In this document: positions 39,525 through 49,500 of the stretch, piece after piece
How the letters are laid out: the number at the start of each line of letters is the position of its first letter
How positions within the stretch are numbered: position 1 is the stretch's first letter
NCBI GenBank assembly: GCA_023212695.1
Contig: JALCCG010000062.1
Coordinates: 1-64,000 of the forward strand
DNA length: 64,000 nucleotides
DNA from: Sporisorium sorghi
Taxonomy: Eukaryota; Basidiomycota; Ustilaginomycetes; Ustilaginales; Ustilaginaceae
Direction of reading: 5' to 3'
Notes under the pieces: model-generated
Seen by the model: only the letters and a program-made list of their open reading frames with translations
Told to the model about the DNA's origin: nothing
The model's database searches: none
Translations under genes and position numbers: made by a program

Positions 39525-39794
39525 TTATAAGGGGGTATCAAAAAAAAATTGGGGAAATTCACGGACGAGTTTCCTGAGGTTGGGTTTCCTGTGAATTTTG
39601 AAGCCCCCGAAATTGGAACCTGGAATTTGAATTAAAGGTCTAACATTTTCAGCTAATGAAATTAAAAACCTAACATTTTCAGCTATTTGAAATGCGAAAA
39701 TCCAAAACCCTGAGGACGGGGAAAAGGATCCCCGTCTCCAAATTTGGCAGGGCTTACGTAATCAAAATCCCCGGCATTTTGATACCCCCTATAA
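39525..39794. mobile_element. 270-bp MITE-like element
   Basis: The termini are near-perfect inverted repeats: the left end reads TTATAAGGGGGTATCAAAA and the right end TTTTGATACCCCCTATAA. The interior is AT-rich and noncoding, and carries a 26-base near-identical segment twice with a 30-base period (about 39630 and 39660, around CTAACATTTTCAGCTA). The size and structure fit a nonautonomous DNA transposon. A target-site duplication is not clear (possibly TA or TTA). Confidence 0.6.
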
Positions 39795-40382
39795 CTTAAC
39801 TTAGTGCGCAAATTCAAGCGCTGACCACTTTCAAGGCAAGAGCGATGAAATCCCTTTTTTTTTTTTTTTTTTTCTATGATTCAAGTCCTTAGCCAACAAA
39901 AAATTGCTTTGGCTACGATGCAAGAAATCAAATCACTGTGATTCGGCGCAACTTTTGTTGCAGACAGCTTTTATGAAGTTGCAAAATCATGAATTTTACA
40001 GCCCTTCGAGGACGTGGATTGACTTACGTTCGGTCCATCGCCTCTTGTGCCAAGCAGTCTAGGGAAAAAGGAGGCCAAATACAATCGCGTCGCTCAACAC
40101 TGAGCGACTCATCGCAGCCATAACTAGTCATTGCCGCCTGGCGGGCGGTAATTTTAATAGTCTTCGTGAATCTCGATTTGCATTGCGATGCCGGAATCGT
40201 GATGATTCAACCTGATCGGTCCGTGAATCGAGCTCTGATGAGTGTGTATTGACACCAGGGCCTTCACTACCAAGTCGATCAACACATCAGGCTGATTCTC
40301 AGGCAACTTGTTTGGTTTTGATGTGAGGAATAGTTAAAGAACAGAGAATCATATCGTGAAAAAAGTAAAAAGTCGTCTCCGG

Positions 40383-40425
40383 AGCCACCCTGGAGCCAAC
40401 TGTGGCAAGTGGCTCCAGGGTGGCT
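40383..40425. repeat. Perfect 16-bp stem hairpin inside the MITE-like element
   Basis: The arms at 40383-40398 and 40410-40425 are exact reverse complements (core CCACCCTGGAGCCA), separated by an 11-base loop. It sits just inside the left terminal repeat. Confidence 0.85.
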
Positions 40426-40669
40426 AGCAGCAACCAAGGGGGTGGGTGGCTCCTATTAGAAATTAGAGCTAAGTCGTCGACTTATGTGCAGAAGTCGGCG
40501 TCAGTTATTCAATACACAGATATGACTTACGACACTCAGCGCTGAGTGTTTAGGCTCAGGAGTGTTGGGAGTCACTCGATGATCTTAGGGTTCAGTCGTA
40601 TAAGTTAGTGATTTGATGATATTTCTCTTCTACATCTTCGTGCATTCTCAGGTCCTTATATACATGTGA

Positions 40670-40765
40670 GTGAGTCAGCCATCCTCTGCTATGAGGGTGT
40701 ACCGACTATAGCATAGTTCCCATGTTCTCTTGAGGGTCGCAGGTTTGAATCCCCAGTGGGCTCAC
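40670..40765 (+). other. tRNA-like segment with box B-like motif and T-run
   Basis: A 5' GTGAGTC pairs over 7 bp (one G-U) with a 3' GGCTCAC. Just before the 3' arm is GGTTTGAATCC, which resembles the Pol III box B/T-loop. T-runs (TTTTTC then eight Ts) follow immediately. A convincing box A, D-arm and anticodon arm are not seen. A functional tRNA is therefore unlikely; a tRNA-derived relic or SINE-like head is possible. Confidence 0.25.
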
Positions 40766-41913
40766 CTTTTTCTTTTTTTTCCCCTGGGTGGCTTGCAGCA
40801 GCCACCCTTGAGGAGAAGCCTAGATCGGGGGTGCTTGCATAGTTGGCTCCGGGTAGGAAACCACCCAGGGTGGTTGCTTGGGTGGCTCCTAGGACGACTT
40901 TTTCCTTTTTTCAGGATATGAATAATGAGGCATCGTCAACAGTCATCATCAATGGTCATGGTCATCGTCGTCGTTGTCTCCATCCGCGGCCATCAAAGCT
41001 GCATTCACAAAAAGCTCTTGAATCACCAGCTTTCTCACCTCAGGCATGTTGCATGAGAAGCTACGTGTTAAGCCTCAAGGGTCTGGAGACCTTGCGAGGT
41101 GTTGTCGAGTGGTGCTGGGGTGGCGAGGCTTGAGGCGAGGGGTCCTGGAACTACTTGGAGGTCCAGGTTTGTCAAGTGCATGTGGGGTGTTCTAGGAATG
41201 GTCTGAGATTTCCACCTACAGGGTGTGAGTAGAGAAAATACAATCAACAAGCTAAGACAAGGGCCGTCCTGGCACCAGGACAGGTTTTGTACTTCTGCAA
41301 GTGACCCTGGCAACGCGCGGGCCTCATGCAAGCGCGACGTGGCGCCTCGCGGCACGTCACACACAACCCTTTGAGGAGACCTCCAAGGCAGTGATTCATA
41401 ACACTACGGGGAGCGCATTGTTTTGAAAGAGTCAGGTGCGGCTGGCCATCGCAGAAAGGAGGTATGCGGACTCAGGCTCTTTGGAGAGGCTGTTTTGTTG
41501 GATCTTCCCTGCCAACTGGAAATTTTGCAACGCTGTTGTGTGCTTGAGAGCAATAGGATCTGCAGTGTTGATGGCCAAGGTAGCTGAAGGGAGCATCAAG
41601 AGCTTTGTAGAGTCCAGAGCATGCATGTTGGAGAGAGAGGGGGTGTCAGAGGAGCCGGAGGCGGTGCAGGAGCGCACTGAAGCAGGGGGGCTTGGAGGAA
41701 GCTGTGTCGGCAGACCAAGACCAAGGCTGAGGAAGGAAGCAACACAAGTTTATAGTGCTGCAAGTGCCATGGCGGCAATTGTTGTGGCCTCCTGCAAATA
41801 CTGAGGAGGTAAAGAAGGAGGTGTAGTGTTGAGAAGGTCGCTGTTGGAGTATAAGTACACCAACCACGTTACAGATTTAGCTGGAGGCTGCTTCAAGCTG
41901 TCAAAAATCAACG

Positions 41914-41958
41914 CTTTTCTTTTCTTTTCTTTTCTTTTCTTTTCTTTTCTTTTCTTTC
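41914..41958 (+). repeat. (TTTTC)n microsatellite
   Basis: About eight pentamers running into a short T run. It lies upstream of the TFIIA gene, probably in its promoter or leader. Confidence 0.85.
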
Positions 41959-42241
41959 TTTTTTTTTTGAGAGAGAGAAGCGTGTGGAGGTGTGCCTTCC
42001 AGCCGGCCGGGAAAGTCATTCCTTTCATTCGGGTATTTCAGTCTCCACACCAACACGCTTTGTATCGCTTGACCTTTGACGACCATCACGTTTCCCGCAA
42101 CTCGCCCCCAGCCCATCCTTGCACCGTCCTTGCCGCATCTTTGCACTTGCCTATCGACGTCGTAGATACCGCATCTCGCACGCACGTCAACACCCACTCC
42201 GCATCGCATTCTCGTGTTTAAGGAGCTGCTGCACTTTCGCC

Positions 42242-42777
42242 ATGGCGTCGACGAGCAACAAAAAGCAGCTCTACTACGAGCTATACCGACGCTCTTCGTA
42301 AGTTAAACCCGCCACCTCGACTGCTTGCGCTGTTGAAACTCGTTTTGTGCTGATGATTCTCATTGGTGGTGTGGCGGGGCGCAAACAGCATCGGAATGCA
42401 GCTCACCGACGCGCTCGACGAGCTGATTCAGTCCGGGCACATCAACCCGGTGCTCGCCATGCGCGTGCTCAACGAGTTTGACAAGGCCATCGCTACGAAT
42501 CTTGCCAAGAACGTCAAGGTGAAAAGCCAGCTCAAGGTGCGTGCCCACAAGCGCCTTCTCACGAGACACTCTACATGGCCCATTTGCTGATTACGCTGGA
42601 TTGTGTTCTGTTGCCGCGCCGTATTTTAAGGGCTACCTCAAGGACTACCGGCTGTGCGAGGAGGTGTGGACGTTCCGCGTGCGCAACGCTACGCTCAAGC
42701 TCGACAATGCCGACGCTCTCGATGTAGATAAACTGAAAATCGTCGCTTGCAAGATGGCCGACTCTTCGTCCAAGTAG
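42242..42777 (+). CDS. TOA2: Transcription factor IIA small (gamma) subunit, three exons
   Basis: Exons are 42242-42297, 42389-42536 and 42631-42777. The introns start GTAAGT and GTGCGT and end AACAG and TTAAG. They join to a 116-residue protein. It begins MASTSNKKQLYYELYRRSS and continues IGMQLTDALDELIQSGHINP, the helical bundle of TFIIA-gamma. The last exon gives GYLKDYRLCEEVWTFRVRNA plus the final beta strands. TFIIA binds TBP on the promoter and stabilises the pre-initiation complex. Length and every junction agree with the family, and the second exon is in phase with both neighbours. Confidence 0.95.
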
Positions 42778-44106
42778 CGTTTCTTTCTTTCTTTCTTTTC
42801 GCATTGTCTACGTCTCGTAGCTCTTGGTTCAGGTCAATGTATTTGTATCCGCTTCCACTTGGCCTCGAGAGACGAGCGCTATGTGTGTGTCTGAGTGCAA
42901 TGAGGACGGGTGCAAGGTGCGAGTATCGTGTGGGTTGGAGCAGCTAAGGGCGCCAACGGCAATGCACTTTTCTAATGAATCGGGGACGATCGTGATGCTG
43001 TCCACGCTGCCCCGATCCAGATGAGAGGAGTGCTTTCGAGCTCCACCGATCTAGAGTAGGAGCGGCTCGGTTCTTGAAAGGGAGGTGTAGCTGTGATGAC
43101 GTTCGGAGGCGAGCACGGCTGCTGTTCAATTTACTTTTGGCGTGGAATGTGGATTACAGCTCCTCCTTCTCTCTGCCAGGATCTGCCAGGAATGCTTCTC
43201 TCCAATTTTGCAATTCTTCAAGAATGCACACCGCATACAGCACACACACACGCCAAAAACCCTGACATACGCGCGCAGCCACTTGAGCGAATCTTTACCC
43301 GCTTCCGCGGCGGGCGCCTGTCAAGTATCGCCCCCGCCTCTTCTCTCCCACAGCCGCTCCTCGGAAACAGAGCGTCGCAGAACATGCCAGAGCAGCGACC
43401 TGCACTCCTGGACACACACACAGTGTATGCGTGTGGTGCACATTCCAGCCGCTGTCGTCCTTGCTCCCTCTCTTTCCCGCCGGGTAGAGCGAGTGGAAAA
43501 GCAAGCATTCCTTGGCGATCTCTTGAGAGGATGCCCCCCCCCCCCAAATTTAGCTCTCGTGTGGCCGCGACTGTTGTTGTTTTGATCCACCGTGTTGGAC
43601 TCGCTTGCCCGGCGTGATCTGCGTCTTGCAGCTGTGTATCCATTGTGTGTGCCAGCAAGCGACAGTTGGGCACGTTTTGGCAGGTGTAGGTGCGAGTGCA
43701 AGCGTGAGTGTCGAGCCTCGTAGCTCCTTTGCGTGTGAGCCGCCGTCTTGGGACACGCCATGGTTTCCTTCTCAACCATCATCTCTCTGTTGCTTCGACC
43801 GTCTCATCTTCTCGAAACAGAGAGAGAAAGCTATCGTTATCCTGCATTGTTGCTTCTTATTCTTATCCACCAACGACACCAGGCAGCATTCAGAAAGAAA
43901 CAAACTGCGCTGGAATTCAATAGCTACTATCATCCACTATCGACAACGCATCATCTTTCGATCTTTATAGCAGCGACCTGATGGACTAGCCCACACCCAA
44001 CGACGCACCTTATATCTTATCACATCATCTTATCGCAACGATTTCCAAACTTATCACGCTTCTCTAACACCAAAACAGAACAAAACCGTCGTCGCCAACC
44101 TTCGAC
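42778..44106. other. Intergenic region between TOA2 and the DUF2841 gene
   Basis: About 1.3 kb with a TTTC repeat just after the TOA2 stop, a C run near 43535-43544 and a CA-rich segment. Long frames on both strands are low-complexity and lack domains. It probably holds the TOA2 trailer and a long promoter. Confidence 0.5.
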
Positions 44107-46356
44107 ATGCCGCGCATCCCGGTCCGAGTCGAGCCGTACAGCTCGCCGTCGCGCCAGCACCGCCACTACAAGAACAAGCGCGACCAGGTGCTCCGCGCGC
44201 TTGGCAAAGCCGCGTACATCAATGGGTCGCACTTCGCCATCATGTGGGTCTCTGCTCGGGGGGACGTCGAGACGTATGCGAGCGAGGCGCTGCAGAGCCG
44301 GCTGGAGGAGTGGTTTGTGAAAGGCGGTATCGCGGAGGAGGCGAAGCAGTTGGTCAAGAGTGCCGCGGGTGCGGGGGCGGCGGCGGAGGAGGAGGAGGAG
44401 GTGAAAGTGTTTGAGGATTCGGAGGGGGAGGAGATGGATGGTGGGGAGGAGGCGGAGAAGGGGGTGGGCGATGATGTGTTCCTGGATGCTGTTGACGGTG
44501 AGAAGGGCGTGGATGGTGGGGAGGGGAAAAGGGGCAAGAGGGGGCCGTTGGCGCCGTTGAACACGGCGATTGCTAACCAGCACTTCTTGCGCAGTCGAAC
44601 GCTCTGGCCCGCTAGCGGTGGTGTCGCAGACGACCTGTTCGCCGCCCCCAAATCGGCGCCCCTCTTCCCGACCTCGTCCACGTTCGCAGACGAACCACCA
44701 CGCACATCGACCCCGCTCCTCGCCTCCTCATCCTCCTCCGCCCCCCGCGCCCCCGTCGCCGCTCCCACGCCCTCGCCCCTCCTCCCTCCCACCACCTCCT
44801 CCTCTTCACACACGCCGACAGTCGAAATCACCCTCGCCAACCAAGCCGCGCGCACCGCCTTCCTCGAGCTCCGCTTCGGTCAGCTCCAACAAGGCGTCTG
44901 CAAAACCGTCGCCAAGGCCTGGATCAAAATCATCGAGCCCAAAAAGCAAACTCGGTGCCCCTACAACAAAGGCGAAGCTGGAAAACCCGACTGGTGGCCC
45001 GCGGGCGTCCGCCACAAAGAGCCGGACCACCTGATGAAGCCGGAACGCCACGCGCTGCTGCTCACTATTCTACGTAGTCCGCGGGTCAAAGTGGCACGGT
45101 TGCAGCTGGCGACAGCCGAGGTGGTGGCGCTGATCAAGGCGGACAAGGTTAGTTTGCTGATGGACGTGTATCGGATTGCGAGGGAGGAGGAGAAGTTGAG
45201 GGAGAAGGGTGGCGGGGAGGAGGAGGAGGTGAGGGTCGGGGTGAGCACCTTGGATGGTTGGTGTAGGGAGGGGAGTGAGCCGACGAGCCAGGGTAGGCAG
45301 ATCGCCAGGAGCGTCACGCCGGAGGCGGCGGGCGCAGGAGAGAAGCGCAAGCGCACTGCGGCAACCGCCATGGTCAAGTCCAACTCGAGCGCTTCGGCGT
45401 CAACGGCGCAGCAGCACAAGCGGCGCAGCATCGCAACGCCCACCGAAGTCGCGCCTAAGCCGCTTCACCCTCCGACACGAAGCAAGGCGCGCAGCAGCTT
45501 CGCTGCGCTCCCGTCGCACACGCTTCACCAGCATCAGCAACAGCTGTACGGTCTCGGGCTGATCGCTCCCACTGCGCATCCAACTTTGCCTGGCGCCAGT
45601 GCAGCGGGCATGGCGAGGTCGCACTCGTTCTCCGCTGCGCCCTCGTTCGACCGTTCACTGCAAGGCGCTGCGACGACGACGAGCTGCTCGGCAGACACGT
45701 CGCCGTGGCCGCCCACGTCGTTCTTCGCCACAACCACCGAGGTCAACGGCCTGGTCACGCCGTTGACGGCGTCGAGCGCGATCGATCCAAGCTTTGCACA
45801 GGATCTTGCCGCTCACCAGCACCACCAGCATCCGGGCTTCTACTATCCCGCACCGCCACCTCCTCCCGTTGCAGGAGGTTTCGCGTACCCCGCACCACAC
45901 GAGACCGGCTTGGGCATGGCGATGCCCCACGCCGCCTTCGAGCCCAACGCGCTCGGCCTGGAACACTGGTCGTTTGCGCCGCACTTTGACCTCCCGGACC
46001 TGTCTAATACTGCATCCTGGTCCCATGATGGCAACACCACCACGGCGGAGGCAAGCTTCTCGCTCGATTCGTCGATGGACAGCGTGCCGCGCACGCCATC
46101 GCCTGGCCCGCCGCCTGCAGCGAGTGCAGCGAGTGCAGCGGAAGCGGAGCGTGGGCTGACGCTTGACCTCGCCAAGCAGCACGAGGCGGGGATGCTCGGT
46201 CAACATGCCGTGCATCCCGGTTTGATGGGCGGTCCCCATCACCAGCAGCAGCAGGCGGCCGCTGCAGAGGCGTACTGGCTGCCTCCCCCGCCGTCAGCGC
46301 CAACGACGACGACCACAACGACAACGACGGCGGGTCAGATGCATCAGCATCAGTGA
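44107..46356 (+). CDS. YDR124W-like (DUF2841) helical-bundle protein
   Basis: A 749-residue protein from ATG 44107 (MPRIPVRVEPYSSPSR). The N-terminal 75 residues (RHYKNKRDQVLRALGKAAYI, then HFAIMWVSARGDVETYAS) look like a small alpha/beta module with weak resemblance to MADS-type sequence. An acidic linker follows. Residues of about 240-360 carry the conserved block with AAWIKI-like helix, CPYNKGEAGKPDWWP, GVRHKEPDHLMKPER and LLLTILRSP. This matches what I recall of the fungal family named after yeast YDR124W and a subtelomeric hrmA-cluster protein. The C-terminal half is disordered, rich in Pro, His, Gln and Ala. Its function is unknown; the composition suggests a nuclear regulator (inference). 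Confidence 0.8.
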   Translation: MPRIPVRVEPYSSPSRQHRHYKNKRDQVLRALGKAAYINGSHFAIMWVSARGDVETYASEALQSRLEEWFVKGGIAEEAKQLVKSAAGAGAAAEEEEEVKVFEDSEGEEMDGGEEAEKGVGDDVFLDAVDGEKGVDGGEGKRGKRGPLAPLNTAIANQHFLRSRTLWPASGGVADDLFAAPKSAPLFPTSSTFADEPPRTSTPLLASSSSSAPRAPVAAPTPSPLLPPTTSSSSHTPTVEITLANQAARTAFLELRFGQLQQGVCKTVAKAWIKIIEPKKQTRCPYNKGEAGKPDWWPAGVRHKEPDHLMKPERHALLLTILRSPRVKVARLQLATAEVVALIKADKVSLLMDVYRIAREEEKLREKGGGEEEEVRVGVSTLDGWCREGSEPTSQGRQIARSVTPEAAGAGEKRKRTAATAMVKSNSSASASTAQQHKRRSIATPTEVAPKPLHPPTRSKARSSFAALPSHTLHQHQQQLYGLGLIAPTAHPTLPGASAAGMARSHSFSAAPSFDRSLQGAATTTSCSADTSPWPPTSFFATTTEVNGLVTPLTASSAIDPSFAQDLAAHQHHQHPGFYYPAPPPPPVAGGFAYPAPHETGLGMAMPHAAFEPNALGLEHWSFAPHFDLPDLSNTASWSHDGNTTTAEASFSLDSSMDSVPRTPSPGPPPAASAASAAEAERGLTLDLAKQHEAGMLGQHAVHPGLMGGPHHQQQQAAAAEAYWLPPPPSAPTTTTTTTTTAGQMHQHQ

Positions 46357-46564
46357 CGACTCGCTTGTTCATGACCTCCTCTGCCGCGCGCTCAGAACGG
46401 CAGAAACGATACCCCCTTACCAGCTCGAATCATGCCGCGCTAATCCCACAGCTGCATCTTCCCTCTTCATGTTTTCGTTAGACACACACACACATTCGTT
46501 TTGGACCTTGCAATGCACACAGACTTTCATTCTCTTTCCCAGCTCCGCGTGCAAACAAAACACT

Positions 46565-49500
46565 TCACCTCCAACCAGCTCTCAACTCGCGCAGCCGTCT
46601 CGCCAGCTCGTCCCACTTGCCCTGTTCCGCGCTCTCGCCCAAATCAAACGCGCGCATCCCGCTCGGCGCATCCCTGCCCTCGACCAGCGCCAACCTGGCC
46701 AGCTCGGCGAGCACCCTCTTCCCCCCGCCCCCCGGCTGCGTTTCAAACGAAGCAAACACCACCAGGCCGCAGCTGCGCCTGATCTTGGCCAGCTCGACCA
46801 CGGTAATCGCCTCGTCCGAGCCGGGGAGCGCGACTTCGACGTGACAGTCGCACGCCAGCGCGCGCGAGAGCGCAAACCGGCCCGTGGGCTGCGTGTACTC
46901 GAGCATGCGGCACGCGTCGAACTCGCGAATCGCCCCCAGCGTGGCGGAAAGCGATGAGAGCGACGTGGCGAGGTCGTCGGCGTCCGAGCCGCGCACGATG
47001 AGGTGCACGACGAACAGCGGCGCGAGCGCGGTGAGCAGCGTGCGTAGGCCGGCGATGCACGCCGCGTCGGTGCGCGAGAAGGTGGGCGAAAGCGTGAGCG
47101 ACAGGCTGGGGCGAGGACGCGATGCGGAAGAGGAAGGTTTGGACGATGTGCTTCGACGCCGGGCGATGTCGTCGTCATCATCGTCGTCGTTGGAAGAGGA
47201 GCGGTTGGTGGAGGAAGACGTGGAGAGATACGTGTAGAGCAGGTAGGCGAGCGAAGCGGCTGAAATGATTCCTCCGGCAACGGCGAGCGGGTTGAGCCGT
47301 GATGCTTTGCCTCCTTTGCCACCACCTCCATTACCGCCCGCAGCGACAGCCTTGGTGCTGGCAGCCGTTTTGACGTCCGCCTCGTGCTTCAACAGCCCCA
47401 TCCTTCGTCGAAGGTGCATCCCGCTCCAGGTATCGCTCTTGGCAACCGGTTTCGACGCAACACCCCTGCGCTCCCACTCGTCCCAGTCCACGCCTTCCTC
47501 GCCAACCACGCGGCGTCGCCCCAACAACGCCCCCACCGAGGCGTACACCTGCACAACCGTCCTCTGCCGCCACTCTGGCCGCAACAGCATCACCAGCGCC
47601 GCCGCGCCCAGCAGCTTCTTGGCCGCCTTGACCAGCGGCGTCTGGGGGGTGTTGCCTCGACGTTTCTCCCTTCGCTTCTCGTCCTCGTGCAGCGCCGACA
47701 GCCGGCTCGCGTCGAGATTGCGCCAGAAATCGTCCTCGCCTCCCACACCGCCCGCGCCGCCGTTGGCGCCGACACTGATAGTGCGCGCGACCTCGCTGCA
47801 CACGAGGCTCATCCTCCACCTCAACCTCCTGTGGAATGCCAAGATGCGCAGCACAAACAGGTACGTGAGCGTGCGCAGCAGATCACGCTTGCGTCGACGC
47901 GAATGGAGGTGCTGCGGCGTGACGCTGCGGTTGAGGCGGAAGGTGGCTTCTGGTGGGGTGGGGTTGTAGGCCGGGTAGCCAAAGAACGGGTTGTTGGCGT
48001 TGTACGGCGAGACGAGGCCGTCGCGGGCGGAGCGGCGGGTGCGGTGCGAGAGGAGCGTGTGTGCGACATGCTGCAGCGGCGGCTCGTCGAGGTGCTCGAC
48101 TTGCAGACGAGGAGAGGAGGGCTCGATGTACATGATGGTGCCGTCGGCCGCTGCGGCTGCTTCGGCGGCGGTGTGGTCCGAGTGGGGCGTGGTGGAGTCT
48201 TTGGACGCAAAGCGCGTCTCGGAGAAGCGACGCAGCCGGTTGAGCAGTCCGCCACCAGCAGCATGGGTGGCAGGGGCGGGAGCGAGCTCGCCGTCTTTGC
48301 CACTAGCGTCGGACTCGTCGCTCTCGGACGGCAGCACCGCCTCGTCGTCCTCGTGCGGCAGGTACAGGGTGAAATTGCTCGTAGCGCCAACCCTCGTCTG
48401 CGGAGAAGCAGATCGATCGCGCGCAGAGGAGAAGCGTACGTGTCGATCCGGATTCCTCGACCTTGCCATCTTGGGACTCAATGGCCCAGCAGGCGTCGCA
48501 CTGGGCGTGACGTACGGCGAGGCGCCCACACTGACGCTCAAGCCGACAGCTCTGCCATCCACGATGCTCGGTTCTGAAGCGGATCTTGACCATGGCGCAG
48601 AATGCGCATTCTCAGCCGCACTCGAAAGATCACCCCTGGACATTTGGAGGTGCTTGAGCTTGCGTGCTGCGCTGGGGGTCATCTTGAGCGCGGCTGCTGC
48701 ATTGTGATCCATGCCATTGCCACGAGGCGTCGAGGGCTCGCTGTGTCGCGGCGTCATGGGTCGACTTGCCCAGGGCGTGGAATCGGCGCTGTAGAAGACG
48801 TCGTAGATGCTCTCGTACGAGTTGGTGCGACTCATGCGGCGCGGTACACCAGGACTGTTCGGCGGCGTGGACGCAGCCGAGGCAGCCGAGGCAGCCACGG
48901 AAGCGGCGCGCCTGGGACGACCGTACTTGCGCAGCACGTCGTTGGTGGCGCTCTCGACGGCCACATGGAGCTCGCCACCGTAGCAAACGGGGATGTTTTG
49001 CGGGTCAAAATGCTCGCGCAGCTCGTGGTGCGAAGGGAAAAAGATCTTGGCAAGCGCTTGCTGCGGTAGGACGCGTTTGATGACCGCCCACATGCCGGCG
49101 TGGATCCAACCGTAGTTGAGCACGTACACGGCACCAACCATGCCGGGCACGTGGTTCTTGAGCAGATCCAACAGAAAAGGCAGGAGCTCGAGTTCGAGGT
49201 TGGCCATGCCGCTCGAGGCGAGGTCGACGGCGATGGATGCCTGGAGGACGGTCTGTGGGTAGTTGTCGGTTTGACTGGCATTGTGGATGCTGTTGCGGTA
49301 GAGATCTGCGACATATCTACGCATGATCTCCATACATGCTACAATGTACTCCTTGAGCTGATCGAGCGTGTTCTCAGCAGTCCTTTCGACGCTTCGCAGG
49401 TTGATGACACCACACGGTCTGCCGTACAGATCAATAAAGTGGCTGTTGAGCCAGAAGAGCGGCGGATTGGGCGGCGGCGGTGTGACATAGAGCGGATTCA

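Larger units (their letters stand above)
40350..40920. mobile_element. 571-bp MITE-like element with about 41-bp terminal inverted repeats
   Basis: The left terminus begins CATATCGTGAAAAAAG and the right terminus ends CTTTTTTCAGGATATG. The arms match at about 36 of 41 positions, reaching into GGAGCCACCC. Subterminal copies of GGAGCCAC/GTGGCTCC occur at both ends in both orientations, as is common for transposase-binding sites. No transposase is encoded. Related termini occur at 39183-39277. A target-site duplication is uncertain. Confidence 0.65.
39073..42241. other. AT-richer, repeat-rich intergenic island
   Basis: About 3.2 kb with lower GC than its surroundings, no convincing gene, and several inverted-repeat elements listed separately. 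The 41.0-41.85 kb part has weak frames on both strands without recognisable domains and might be an eroded transposable element. The final 230 bases are the CT-rich leader of the TFIIA gene. Confidence 0.6.

Noticed and set aside
41436..41804. Short frames in the 41-kb region as a retroelement gag or pol fragment
   Set aside because: No protease, reverse transcriptase or integrase motif is visible; only a vague impression of an eroded element.
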